DNA of 27,324 nucleotides from Candidatus Tectomicrobia bacterium (GTDB taxonomy: Bacteria; UBA8248): the NCBI GenBank assembly GCA_016192135.1, contig JACPUR010000036.1:1-27324 (forward strand). Reading direction: 5' to 3'. Below the pieces are notes generated by a model. It was not told the DNA's origin. It saw nothing but the letters and a program-made list of their open reading frames with translations, and did no database searches. The translations under genes were made by a program, and so were the position numbers. Of the stretch, positions 15,170 to 23,317 are shown in pieces. Numbering within the stretch: position 1 is the stretch's first letter; each line of letters starts with the position of its first letter.

Positions 15170-15209
15170 ATATTTTGGGCGCTCACCCGCCTGGCGGTTC
15201 CCCGGAGGC

Positions 15210-17516
15210 CTACCCCTTCCCATCTTTCCCCTTTTTCACGAGCGCCAGGGCCACCCGGTCGGGGGCGAGGGGGAGGCGCCTGAAGCGCACCCCGGTCGCG
15301 TCGTAGACCGCGTTGGCGATGGCCGCCGCCGTCGGCACCGTCACCTGCTCCCCCGCCCCCTTGGCGCCGTAGGGGCCGTTCGAGTAGGGATCCTCGACGA
15401 TGATGGCCTCGACCCGGGGCATGTCCGCCACGGTGGGGGCCAGGTAGCCGTGCATGTCGGGGTTGAGCATGCGGCCCCCGCGCTGGACGATCTCCTCCAT
15501 GAGGCAGAAGCCCACCCCCATGTAGACGCCCCCGTCGATCTGCTGCCGCACGCCGAGGGGGCTGATGGCCCGGCCCACGTCGTGGGCCGCCCAGACCCCG
15601 GTCACCTCGATCTCCCCCGTCTCGGGGTCCACCAGCACCTCGGCGACCTGGGTGCCGAAGCCATAGACTTCGTAGGGATCGCCCAGGCCGGTGTCGTGGT
15701 CGGTCTTGGCGGCGGGGGGGATGCTGTCCGCCGCGCCCAGGAGCTTGTGCTTGTCCGCCACGAAGGCCTTGGCGATCTCGGCGAGGGTGAGGCGGGTTTC
15801 GGCGTGGGAGCGCGAGCGCACGGCGCCCCCCTTGAGCTCCAGGTCCTCCGGGTCGGCCTCGAGCAGGAGGCCGGCCAGGCGCAGCACCTCCTGGCGGGCA
15901 CGGAGCGCCGCCTGGAAGACGGCCTTCCCGCCCTGCATGGTGATGCGCGAGCTCGAGCTCGTGCCGCCGAAGGGATCGACCGCGGTGTCCACCGCCCCCA
16001 TGAGGAAGCTCCCGAAGGGCACGTCCATCGTCTCGGCCGCGATCTGGCAGAGCACGGTCTTGCTCCCCTGGCCGAAGTCCACCACCCCGGCCGCCACCCG
16101 GACCCGCCCGTCCGCCGTGAGGAAGATGTGGGCCTCGGCGGGGGAGTAGGCGTTCCCCGTGCCGTAGAGGCAGCTCGCCACCCCCATCCCGCGCAGCCTC
16201 CCGTCGGGGGCGCGGCGGGCGCCGTTCCCGCGCCTCGCGCGCCAGCCCGAGGCCTCCTCCGCCTTGGCGAGGGTCTCCATGAGGCCGACGCTCTCGGAGA
16301 GGCGCTGGTTCCACGGGGTGCGCGAGCCGATCTTGAGCCCGTTGATGCGGCGCAGCTCGATGGGGTCGATCCCCAGCGCGCGGGCCAGCTCGTCCAGCTG
16401 CTGCTCCCCGGCGAAGTGCACCTGGGGGCAGCCCGGGCCGCGCATCTGGCCCCCGTAGGGATGGTTGGTGTGGACGCAGTAGACGTCCACCTTCACGTTG
16501 GGGATCTGGTAGGGCCCGAGGGCGTGGTAGGTGGCCCGCTTGAAGGCGGGGGGGTTGTCCCCGCCGTTCGCGGCGTAGGCCCCCTTGTCGAGGTAGACCT
16601 CCACCTCGGCGGCCACGATGCGGCCGTCGCGCGTCGCCCCCGTGCGCGAGCGGATGAAGGCGGCGTGGCGCTTGGAGGAGGCGATCATGCTCTCCTCCCG
16701 TGAGTAGACGAGCCGGACGGGCCGCTGGGCCGCCCGCGCCAGAAGCGCCGCCCGCAGGCACACGTCCAGGCTGGCCTCGCTCTTGCCGCCGAAGGCCCCG
16801 CCCGGGATGGTCTGGATGAAGCGCACCGAGGCCTCGCCCTTCAAGCCCAGGGCCCGGGCGACGTTCTGGCGCACGAGGAAGGGCTGCTGGGTGCTGCCCC
16901 AGACGGTACAGCCGCCCCCGGGAAGGGGGGCCACCGCCGCCGACTCCACCTCGATGTAGAGGTGCTCGATCGAGGGGGTCTGGTACTCGTTCTCCACGAT
17001 CACGTCGGCGAGCCGGAAGCCCTCCTCGACGTCCCCGTTCCGGATCTTGGCGTGGTTGAGGAGGTTGCCCTCCGGCCAGAGCTTGGGCGCCCTGGGGCCC
17101 ATCGCCGCGCGCGGATCCTCGGCCACCGGGAGGGGTTCGTACGCCACCCGGATGAGGCCCAGCGCCGCCTCGGCCGCCTCGGCCGTCTCGGCGGCCACGA
17201 GGGCCACCACGTCCCCCATGTAGCGCACCCGCTCGCGGGCGATGAGGGGGGCGCCCCGGCGGTGGCCGATCATCCTGATTTCATTGGGAAAATCGGCCCC
17301 CGTGAGGACCGCCGCCACGCCCAGCGCCCGGCGGGCCGCCGAGGCGTCGACCGAGAGGAGGCGGGCGTGGGCGCTGCGGAGCGCCCGCCCCGTCAGCATC
17401 CCCGGCAGGCGCAGGTCGTCGAGGTAGGTCGCCGTCCCGGCGGCCTTCTCCGGGGCGTCCAGGAAGGGGAGCGTCTGGCCGATGGTCGCTCCTCCCATAT
17501 CCTTGGCTTCGGCCAT
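15210..17516 (-). CDS. Xanthine dehydrogenase family molybdopterin-binding subunit
   Basis: The 768-residue protein is a full-length large subunit of the molybdenum hydroxylase family. The N-terminal a/b hammerhead domain runs to about residue 130 (DAPEKAAGTATYLDDLRLPGML). The Moco-binding part has QQPFLVRQNVARALGL, GGAFGGK at 239-245, MRGPGCPQVHFAGEQQLD, and GAKGAGE, whose Glu723 is the catalytic base. Such enzymes hydroxylate purines, N-heterocycles, aldehydes or nicotinate-like rings; CO dehydrogenase's active-site loop is not evident. FAD and 2Fe-2S subunits, normally separate genes beside it, are absent on both sides here, so partners must lie elsewhere. TGGAGGAC lies about 6 bases upstream of the ATG. 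It faces the Liv operon tail and is divergent from the signalling operon. Substrate is unknown. Confidence 0.92.
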   Translation of the reverse strand: MAEAKDMGGATIGQTLPFLDAPEKAAGTATYLDDLRLPGMLTGRALRSAHARLLSVDASAARRALGVAAVLTGADFPNEIRMIGHRRGAPLIARERVRYMGDVVALVAAETAEAAEAALGLIRVAYEPLPVAEDPRAAMGPRAPKLWPEGNLLNHAKIRNGDVEEGFRLADVIVENEYQTPSIEHLYIEVESAAVAPLPGGGCTVWGSTQQPFLVRQNVARALGLKGEASVRFIQTIPGGAFGGKSEASLDVCLRAALLARAAQRPVRLVYSREESMIASSKRHAAFIRSRTGATRDGRIVAAEVEVYLDKGAYAANGGDNPPAFKRATYHALGPYQIPNVKVDVYCVHTNHPYGGQMRGPGCPQVHFAGEQQLDELARALGIDPIELRRINGLKIGSRTPWNQRLSESVGLMETLAKAEEASGWRARRGNGARRAPDGRLRGMGVASCLYGTGNAYSPAEAHIFLTADGRVRVAAGVVDFGQGSKTVLCQIAAETMDVPFGSFLMGAVDTAVDPFGGTSSSSRITMQGGKAVFQAALRARQEVLRLAGLLLEADPEDLELKGGAVRSRSHAETRLTLAEIAKAFVADKHKLLGAADSIPPAAKTDHDTGLGDPYEVYGFGTQVAEVLVDPETGEIEVTGVWAAHDVGRAISPLGVRQQIDGGVYMGVGFCLMEEIVQRGGRMLNPDMHGYLAPTVADMPRVEAIIVEDPYSNGPYGAKGAGEQVTVPTAAAIANAVYDATGVRFRRLPLAPDRVALALVKKGKDGKG

Positions 17517-17682
17517 GGTGTCCTCCAGGCTGCGGGAGCGGCTGATGAACGGGTCCTCAATCTACCGCCCGCCCCCGGGCTTGTCCACGAGGCGTTTTGG
17601 AGGCGGTTCCGCGTCCGGCCGATAGGGCATGGGCGAAGGGGGAGATGCCTTCCCGCGGAGACAGGCGGCGGGGGTCCTGTGC

Positions 17683-17688
17683 TATAAA
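17683..17688 (+). promoter_or_regulatory. Candidate -10 element upstream of the signalling operon
   Basis: TATAAA in GCTATAAATG stands out in a GC-rich divergent gap and lies about 50 bases before the first start. No good -35 box is found at the right spacing, so an activator or another sigma factor may be needed. Confidence 0.35.
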
Positions 17689-17738
17689 TGACGGCGCATG
17701 CGAGCGGATGGGCACGTCCGGACGAAGGGGCGGCGTCG

Positions 17739-18074
17739 ATGGGCGTCATCAACCTGGAGAACATCGAGGCCGGCATGGTCCTCGCCGCCGACGCCAAGGC
17801 GCGCAACGGCCGGGTGCTCCTGCCCGCCGGGAACGCCCTCACCGGAAAACACCTTCAGATTTTCAAGGCCTGGGGCGTGACCGAGGCCGACATCGAGGGG
17901 GTGACGCGCCAGGACGTGGCCGCCGCCGCCGCCGCCGAGTCGCAGGTGGAGCCCCGGCTCCTCGAGCGGGCCCAGGCCATCCTCCAGGAGCGCTTCCGCC
18001 ACGTGGAGGACGGCCACCCCTTCGCGGAGGAGCTCCGCCGGCTCTGCCTTCTCCGGACCGTGAAGAAGCTCTAG
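17739..18074 (+). CDS. Small protein resembling the N-terminal domain of HD-GYP/HDOD regulators
   Basis: The 111-residue product contains NLENIEAGMVLAADAKARNGRVLLPAGNALTGKHLQIFKAWGV. This GMVLA..nG..LLPAG..LT..HL..wGV pattern usually precedes HD-GYP or HDOD domains in one polypeptide. Here it is free-standing and the HDOD domain is coded by the next gene, starting 12 bases downstream, as though a fusion had been split. An Ala-rich stretch and a short helical C terminus follow. The ATG at 17739 has GAAGGGG upstream. An earlier in-frame ATG at 17688 overlaps the promoter-like TATAAA and is less likely. A role in signalling is inferred from position. Confidence 0.7.
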   Translation: MGVINLENIEAGMVLAADAKARNGRVLLPAGNALTGKHLQIFKAWGVTEADIEGVTRQDVAAAAAAESQVEPRLLERAQAILQERFRHVEDGHPFAEELRRLCLLRTVKKL

Positions 18075-18085
18075 GAGACGGGGAA

Positions 18086-18943
18086 TTGGCCATCCTCAAC
18101 CTGCGGCAGCTCCTCGGCCCCGACGATTCGGTCCCCTCCCTCCCCACGGTCTTCCACCAGCTGGATGTGGCGGTGAACAACCCGCGCAGCTCCATGCGCC
18201 AGGTCGCCGAGATCATCAGCGCGGACCAGGCACTCTCCGCGCGGCTCCTCAAGCTGGTCAACAGCGCCTTCTTCGGCTTCCCCTCCCGCATCGAGACCAT
18301 CACCCACGCCGTGACCATCGTGGGCATGCAGCAGCTCCGCGACCTGGCGCTGGCCACCTCCATCGTGCAGATGTTCAAGGGGATCCCGATCGCGCTCCTC
18401 AACCCCAAGTCCTTCTGGATGCACAGCATCGCCTCCGGCACGGCGGCCCGCATCCTGGCCTCCTACCACCAGGAGCCCAACGTGGAGCGCTTCTTCGTCG
18501 CGGGACTCCTGCACGACATCGGCCACCTCGTCCTCTACCGGCACCAGGCCGACCTGGCCAAGGAGACCCTCCTCCGGAGCATCGAGGCGGGCCGGGTGCT
18601 CTACCAGGTGGAGCGCGAGATGATGGGGACGGACCACGCCGAGGTGGGGGGCGAGCTACTCTCCTTCTGGAAGCTGCCGCCGAGCCTGGCGGAGGCGGTG
18701 CGGTTCCATCACCTTCCCTGCGGGTCCGGCCGGTATCCGCTCGAGGCCAGCATCGTCCATTTGAGCGACGTCATCGCCAACGCCCTCCAGTTGGGCACGA
18801 GCGGGGAGCGCCACGTGCCCCCCCTGGAGCCCCGGGCGTGGGACGGGCTCAAGCTCCCGGTCAGCATCCTCTCCCCGGCCGTCAGCCAGCTCGAGCAGCA
18901 GGTGGCGGGCGCCCTGGCGCTCTTCCTCGAGGACGCGCGATGA
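18086..18943 (+). CDS. HDOD domain signalling protein
   Basis: The 285-residue protein has the HDOD pattern: SVPSLPTVFHQLDVAVNNPRSS, then IISADQALSARLLKLVNSAFFGFPSRIETITHAVTIVGMQQLRDLALA, and GLLHDIGHLVLYR. The His143-Asp144 pair remains, unlike many HDOD proteins that lose it, but other HD-hydrolase ligands are not clear. HDOD proteins are linked to two-component and cyclic-di-GMP signalling, often without enzyme activity. I chose the TTG at 18086 because GGAG lies 8 bases upstream and the preceding frame overlaps the upstream gene. Its stop overlaps the kinase start (ATGA), so translation is likely coupled. Confidence 0.87.
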   Translation: MAILNLRQLLGPDDSVPSLPTVFHQLDVAVNNPRSSMRQVAEIISADQALSARLLKLVNSAFFGFPSRIETITHAVTIVGMQQLRDLALATSIVQMFKGIPIALLNPKSFWMHSIASGTAARILASYHQEPNVERFFVAGLLHDIGHLVLYRHQADLAKETLLRSIEAGRVLYQVEREMMGTDHAEVGGELLSFWKLPPSLAEAVRFHHLPCGSGRYPLEASIVHLSDVIANALQLGTSGERHVPPLEPRAWDGLKLPVSILSPAVSQLEQQVAGALALFLEDAR

Positions 18944-20679
18944 CGCCCGACGCCGACGCCCGCATCCGGGAGCTGGAGGCCCGGCTCGAGTACCTCGAGG
19001 AGGTGAACCGCTGGACCCTCGGGACGCTCAACATGGTGTCCACGATCAACGACTTCCAGGCCGTCCTGAGCGGCGGCCGGGGAATGGAGCATATCCTCGC
19101 GGAGACCAAGCTCCGCCTGAAGCGGCTGGTGCCCTTCGAGGGGATGGCCTTCTTTTCGGTGCGCGAGGATGATCAGAGCTTCGTCCTGGCGGACTGCGAG
19201 CCGGAGGAGGCGCGCGGCCCGCTCCAGGCGGAGGCGGACCGCCTGATCGAGGAGGGCACCTTCGCCTGGTCTCTCTTCCAGTTCCGGTCGGTCCTGGTCC
19301 CCGCGGGGGACGGCCGCGGCCGCCTGCTCCTCCACGTCGTCTCCACGCGCTCGCGCACGCGCGGCATGTTCATGGGCGCGCTCCCCTCCCCCGACTCGAA
19401 CATCTACGACGCCACGCTCAACCTCGTCTCCATCGTCCTGCTCAACTGCGCCTATGCGCTCGAGAGTTGCGATCTCTACCGGGCGCTCCACGACACCCAC
19501 CGCTCCCTGGAGCAGACCGTCCAGGAGCGCACGCGCGAGCTCCAGGTGGCCCGGGACCGCGCCGAGGAGGCGAACCGCGCCAAGAGCGAGTTCCTCTCGA
19601 ACATGAACCACGAGCTGCGCTCCCCGCTGAACGCCATCATCGGCTTCAGCGACGTGGTGCTGCTCAACTCCAAGGACCCCGAAACCGTCAGCCTGGTGGG
19701 GAAGGTGAAGGATGCGGGCAAGTACCTCGCCCGCCTCATCGAGGACCTGCTCGACCTCGACCGCATCGAGGTGGGCGGCGTGCGGCTGGACCTCCAGGAG
19801 GTCCAGATCAACCGCCTCGTGGCCTCGACGGTGGAGACCCAGCTCTCCCAGCTTCCCAAGGGCTTCTCCCTGGAGTGCACGCTGGACCCCGCCTGCGGCG
19901 CGGCGGTGTGCGACCCGACGCGCATCCGCCAGGTGCTCCAGAACCTGCTCGACAACGCGGTCAAGTACTCGCCCGAGGGCGGCACGGTGCGCATCCGCAC
20001 CTGGGTCGAGGCGGGGGAGGTGCGGGTGAGCGTGCAGGACGAGGGGATGGGCATCGCTCCCGAGCACCAGAAGGTCATCTTCGAGCGCTTCCGCCAGCTC
20101 GAGTCCGGCCACCGGCGGCGGGCGGGGGGCCTCGGCATCGGCCTGAGCCTCGCCCAGCGCCTCCTCGCCCTGCACGGCGGGCGCATCTGGGTGGAGAGCC
20201 GGGTCGGCGGAGGAAGCGTCTTCACCTTCGCGCTGCCCATCCTGCGCGCCGCCGCCGAGGGGGCCGGCCTTCCCGCACCCTTCCCGGCCGGCCCGGGGGA
20301 GATGGACGAGCCCTGGGCCGGGCGCAGCGTGCTCATCGTGGACGATGTGGAGGACTACCATAAGCTCATGCGCCTCCTGATGCGGCAGGCGGGCCGCATC
20401 CTCTCGGCCTTCGACGGCCAGGAGGCGATCGAGCTGGCCCGGCGGGAGCGGCCCGACCTCATCCTCATGGACCTGCGCATGCCGGTGCTGGACGGCTTCG
20501 AGGCCATCGGCCGCCTCAAGGCCGACACTGCGACACAGGGGATCCCCATCCTCGGGGTGAGCGCCCAGGTCATCAAGGAAGACCGGGACCGGTGCCTGGC
20601 GGCGGGGGCGGAGGGCTACATCACGAAGCCCCTCGACCTCGACGCCCTGCGCCTCGAGATCGAGCGGGTGATGGCGTAG
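18940..20679 (+). CDS. Hybrid sensor histidine kinase with C-terminal receiver
   Basis: The 579-residue protein has a short coiled coil (about 6-26), a GAF-like sensory region (about 27-180), and another coiled coil with EANRAKSEFLSNMNHELRSP. His224 is the phospho-acceptor of the H box. The ATPase domain has the N box (DNAVKYSPEGG from Asp338), DEGMGI, FERF and GGLGIGLSL. The receiver at about 463-579 has Asp468-Asp469, phospho-acceptor Asp511 (LILMDLRMP) and Lys563 (YITKP), all intact. There is no membrane span, so it should sense a cytosolic signal. It starts at the ATG overlapping the HDOD stop. The longer frame to 18838 has no ribosome site. It is the third gene of the operon and no DNA-binding output partner is seen here. 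Confidence 0.92.
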   Translation: MTPDADARIRELEARLEYLEEVNRWTLGTLNMVSTINDFQAVLSGGRGMEHILAETKLRLKRLVPFEGMAFFSVREDDQSFVLADCEPEEARGPLQAEADRLIEEGTFAWSLFQFRSVLVPAGDGRGRLLLHVVSTRSRTRGMFMGALPSPDSNIYDATLNLVSIVLLNCAYALESCDLYRALHDTHRSLEQTVQERTRELQVARDRAEEANRAKSEFLSNMNHELRSPLNAIIGFSDVVLLNSKDPETVSLVGKVKDAGKYLARLIEDLLDLDRIEVGGVRLDLQEVQINRLVASTVETQLSQLPKGFSLECTLDPACGAAVCDPTRIRQVLQNLLDNAVKYSPEGGTVRIRTWVEAGEVRVSVQDEGMGIAPEHQKVIFERFRQLESGHRRRAGGLGIGLSLAQRLLALHGGRIWVESRVGGGSVFTFALPILRAAAEGAGLPAPFPAGPGEMDEPWAGRSVLIVDDVEDYHKLMRLLMRQAGRILSAFDGQEAIELARRERPDLILMDLRMPVLDGFEAIGRLKADTATQGIPILGVSAQVIKEDRDRCLAAGAEGYITKPLDLDALRLEIERVMA

Positions 20680-20720
20680 GCGGGAAAACATCGGGCGCTG
20701 GCCGCCGCGGGGGCATTGCG

Positions 20721-20752
20721 CCGCAGGGGCGTATGGCAATACGCCCCTGCGG
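20721..20752. repeat. GCAGGGGCG-variant palindrome
   Basis: CCGCAGGGGCGTAT at 20721-20734 pairs perfectly with ATACGCCCCTGCGG at 20739-20752 over 4 bases. The arm has GCAG in place of GTAG, with the matching change on the other side. Confidence 0.85.
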
Positions 20753-20770
20753 AGTCTCTGCATGTTTTGT

Positions 20771-20802
20771 CCGCAGGGGCGACCGGCCGATCGCCCCTGC
20801 GG
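20771..20802. repeat. GCAGGGGCG-variant palindrome
   Basis: CCGCAGGGGCGA at 20771-20782 pairs with TCGCCCCTGCGG at 20791-20802. The same 12-base outer arm as the copy 50 bases upstream is used with a different core. Confidence 0.85.
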
Positions 20803-20837
20803 AGCCCCCGCCCGGTTCCGTAATCCCACGCATGAAT

Positions 20838-20866
20838 GGGGGCGAACACCAGGTTCGCCCCTACGG
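20838..20866. repeat. GGGGCGAAC palindrome copy
   Basis: GGGGCGAAC at 20839-20847 pairs with GTTCGCCCC at 20853-20861, with CTAC at the end. Core differs by one base from the copies at 15028-15050 and 15089-15113. Confidence 0.8.
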
Positions 20867-20893
20867 AAATCATCCTTCCGGGAGAGGGAAACA

Positions 20894-21577
20894 ATGGCCG
20901 CCTCGGATTCCCCGTCCCCTGGCATCCCCGGCCGCGAACTCTTCCCGGACTACCCCCGCGTCCCGGCCCTCTACCGGGCCGAGGTCGAGGGGTTGACCGA
21001 GGCGCAGCTCGACCGCAGGCGCCCCGAGAAGAGCTGGGGCCTCTGGTCCGTCCGGGACCAGGTGAGCCACATGGCGTCGGTGCCCTACCGGTGGATCCTC
21101 AACCGCTGGGGGGGGATCCTCTTCGGCGACGGCCTCCCGCGCGACCCCGAGCTCCTGCGCACGGGCTTCTCCGGCCGGATGATGAACCCCGCGCGCTTCC
21201 ACGCCATCGGGGACCTCCTGGCCGCGCAGGAGGACGCCTTCGCCCTGGCCTGGGAGGTGCTGGGGCGCGAGACGCGGGGCTCGATGCGGGCGAAGGAGAT
21301 CACCGAGCGCCTCCCGCCGGGGGCGCGCCGCCCGCCCGCCTACGAGGACGTGCGCGCGTGGCGGGAGCTCTCGATCAAGCCCCATCCCACGGGGGCCTGG
21401 CTGGACCCGGCCGACCCGGATCTCTTCCACTTCGACCTCGAGTACACCTTCCGTCACATCCTCTGGGAGGCGTACGCCCACCTGAAGACCATCCAGATGC
21501 ACAAGCGGGCGGAGGGCCTGCCGCCCCGGTCCGAAATCCCGGACGAGGGCTACGTCCGCATCCTGACCTGGGAATAA
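20894..21577 (+). CDS. DinB-like four-helix protein
   Basis: The 227-residue protein resembles the DinB/YfiT group. The N-terminal half has LTEAQLDRRRPEKSWGLWSVRDQVSHMAS, where the Trp..V.D...H pattern places a metal-binding His. The C-terminal helix has FRHILWEAYAHLKTIQMHK with an HxxxxxxxH pair of further ligands. The family includes metal-dependent thiol transferases and many unassigned members. Ribosome signal GGGAGAGGGAA lies just upstream of the ATG. It stands alone after a palindrome cluster and before the Tct genes. Function cannot be narrowed. Confidence 0.75.
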   Translation: MAASDSPSPGIPGRELFPDYPRVPALYRAEVEGLTEAQLDRRRPEKSWGLWSVRDQVSHMASVPYRWILNRWGGILFGDGLPRDPELLRTGFSGRMMNPARFHAIGDLLAAQEDAFALAWEVLGRETRGSMRAKEITERLPPGARRPPAYEDVRAWRELSIKPHPTGAWLDPADPDLFHFDLEYTFRHILWEAYAHLKTIQMHKRAEGLPPRSEIPDEGYVRILTWE

Positions 21578-21646
21578 CGCTCCGACGGCCGCCCGAAAAC
21601 CCGGGAAAATGCCCCCGAAAGCAGGAATAAATCGCAAAGTAAGTGG

Positions 21647-21675
21647 TTGCACATTCATTCACTTTCCCCTATCCT
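21647..21675 (+). promoter_or_regulatory. Candidate sigma-70 promoter of the tct operon
   Basis: TTGCAC at 21647-21652 and TATCCT at 21670-21675 are 17 bases apart, within the 249-base gap upstream of the tctC gene, leaving a leader of roughly 145 bases. Spacing is ideal and box matches are moderate. Confidence 0.5.
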
Positions 21676-21826
21676 TTGAGGATCATCCACGATACGAAGC
21701 GGACCAGACCGAAAAAGGGCTTCTTTTCCGGCGGGGTCGCGGCCTTGACGCTTTTGGAGGGGTCCCTAGCGCGGCGCGGACCCATTCCGCGCCCGGACGA
21801 TGCCAATTCCAAATAGGAGAAGGATC

Positions 21827-22810
21827 ATGCGGCAACGATTGGCAACCGCGGCAACCGCTTTCTCCGTCCTGGCGTTTATTCTCTCCTTCGGGGCCGCGCA
21901 CGCGGCCTGGCAGCCCACCAAGCCGGTCGAGTTTGTCATCCCGGCGGGCACCGGGGGCGGCGCCGATCTCATGGCCCGCTACATCTCCGCGCTCATCCAG
22001 AAGCGCAAGCTCGCGCCGGTGAATTTCCTGGTGGTGAACAAGTCCGGGGGCGCGGGGGCCGAGGGCTTCCTGCACGTGAAGTCCCAGAAGGGCAACCCCC
22101 ACGTGATCATCATCACCCTCTCCAACCTGTTCACGACGCCCCTCGCCACGGGCGTGCCCTTCAACTGGAAGGACCTGACGCCCATCTCGATGATGGCGCT
22201 CGACTACTTCGTCCTCTGGGTGAACGCCGAGTCCCCCTACAAGACGGCCAAGGACTACATCGCCGCCGTCAAGGCCAAGTCCGGCCAGATGAAGATGGCC
22301 GGCACGGGGGCGAAGCAGGAGGACCAGATCATCACCGTCCAGATGGAGCAGAACTTCGGCCTCAAGTTCATCTACGTCCCCTTCAAGGGCGGCGGGACGG
22401 TGTGCGCCAACCTGGTCGGCAAGCACGTCAACTCCACGGTCAACAATCCCTCGGAGTGCCGCGGGCATTGGCAGGCGAAGCGCGTCCGCCCCTTGGCCAC
22501 AATAGACACCGAGCGGATCAAGCTCCCCATGTGGGACACCATCCCGACCATGAAGGAGGCCACGGGGAAGGACATGTCCTACAACATGCTCCGCGGGATA
22601 TTCGCCGCGCCGGGCATCCCCAAGGAGGCGCAGGAGTACTACATCGGCCTCATGAAGCGCATCACCGAGACCGCCGACTGGAAGAAGTACATCAGCGACA
22701 GCGCGCTCAAGCCCCAGTTCATGACGGGGCCCGACTACGTGAAGTGGCTGGAGGGGGCGGAGGCGCTGCACAAGGACCTGATGACCAAGGCCGGCTTGAT
22801 CAAGAAGTAA
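21827..22810 (+). CDS. tctC: TctC/Bug-type tripartite tricarboxylate transporter binding protein
   Basis: The 327-residue protein begins with a Sec signal peptide, probably cut after AHA, and WQPTKPVEFVIPAGTGGGADLMARY, the usual Bug-protein opening. YVPFKGGGTVCANLVGKHVNSTVNNPSE matches the loop that closes over a carboxylate ligand. Two Cys in that region (TVC and SEC) are unusual and could form a disulfide. It should bind an organic acid in the periplasm and pass it to TctBA, driven by an ion gradient. The ATG at 21827 has AGGAGAAGGA upstream; an in-frame ATG at 21800 has weaker support. The next gene is 13 bases downstream. The tctA/B/C names denote family, not citrate specificity. Confidence 0.9.
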   Translation: MRQRLATAATAFSVLAFILSFGAAHAAWQPTKPVEFVIPAGTGGGADLMARYISALIQKRKLAPVNFLVVNKSGGAGAEGFLHVKSQKGNPHVIIITLSNLFTTPLATGVPFNWKDLTPISMMALDYFVLWVNAESPYKTAKDYIAAVKAKSGQMKMAGTGAKQEDQIITVQMEQNFGLKFIYVPFKGGGTVCANLVGKHVNSTVNNPSECRGHWQAKRVRPLATIDTERIKLPMWDTIPTMKEATGKDMSYNMLRGIFAAPGIPKEAQEYYIGLMKRITETADWKKYISDSALKPQFMTGPDYVKWLEGAEALHKDLMTKAGLIKK

Positions 22811-22823
22811 CGGGAAAGGGCCG

Positions 22824-23300
22824 ATGCGGAAGATCGAAATCCTGACGGCTTTGGGCTTCATCGCCTTCTCCCTCGCGGTGATGGGGGAGGCGAATAAAGT
22901 CGGCGTCGGAACGCCAGGGAAGGCGTTCCAGCCGGGTTTCTTCCCGTTCTGGCTGGGCGCCCTCCTGGGCCTCTGCGGCACCGTCCAGCTCGTCCGGCTT
23001 TTCACCACGGGAGCGAGGGCTTCCTACGTCCCCTTTTTCCATGACCGGACGGCGTGGGTTTCCGTCCTCAAGATCGTCGCGACGGGGGCGGCGATGCTCA
23101 TCCTCACCTACCTGGTGGGGTTCTACACGGCGGCCATTGTCTACATATTCGTCTATCTCCGCTTCGTCGGCCGCCACCGCTGGCCCGCCGTCCTCATCAT
23201 GAGCCTCGGGATCCCCATCGCCAGCCACATCATCTTCGAGCAGGTTCTCCAGATCCTCCTCCCGCAGGGGATCTTCAGCGTCATTCCCTATTTCGGCTGA
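22824..23300 (+). CDS. tctB: TctB-type small membrane subunit
   Basis: The 158-residue protein has about four membrane spans (near residues 8-24, 40-60, 82-105 and 120-145) and the TctB feature PGFFPFWLGALLGLCGTVQL. TctB is the small partner of TctA. GGAAAGGG precedes the ATG. It lies between tctC and tctA with gaps of 13 and 17 bases, so the three form one operon. Confidence 0.85.
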   Translation: MRKIEILTALGFIAFSLAVMGEANKVGVGTPGKAFQPGFFPFWLGALLGLCGTVQLVRLFTTGARASYVPFFHDRTAWVSVLKIVATGAAMLILTYLVGFYTAAIVYIFVYLRFVGRHRWPAVLIMSLGIPIASHIIFEQVLQILLPQGIFSVIPYFG

Positions 23301-23317
23301 GCCCGGGAGAGCGGACC

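Larger units (their letters stand above)
14907..15209. other. 303-base intergenic region packed with palindromes
   Basis: The gap between two convergent gene ends holds the Liv operon terminator and then four members of the GGGGCG palindrome family in about 180 bases. I see no gene or promoter in it. Confidence 0.7.
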
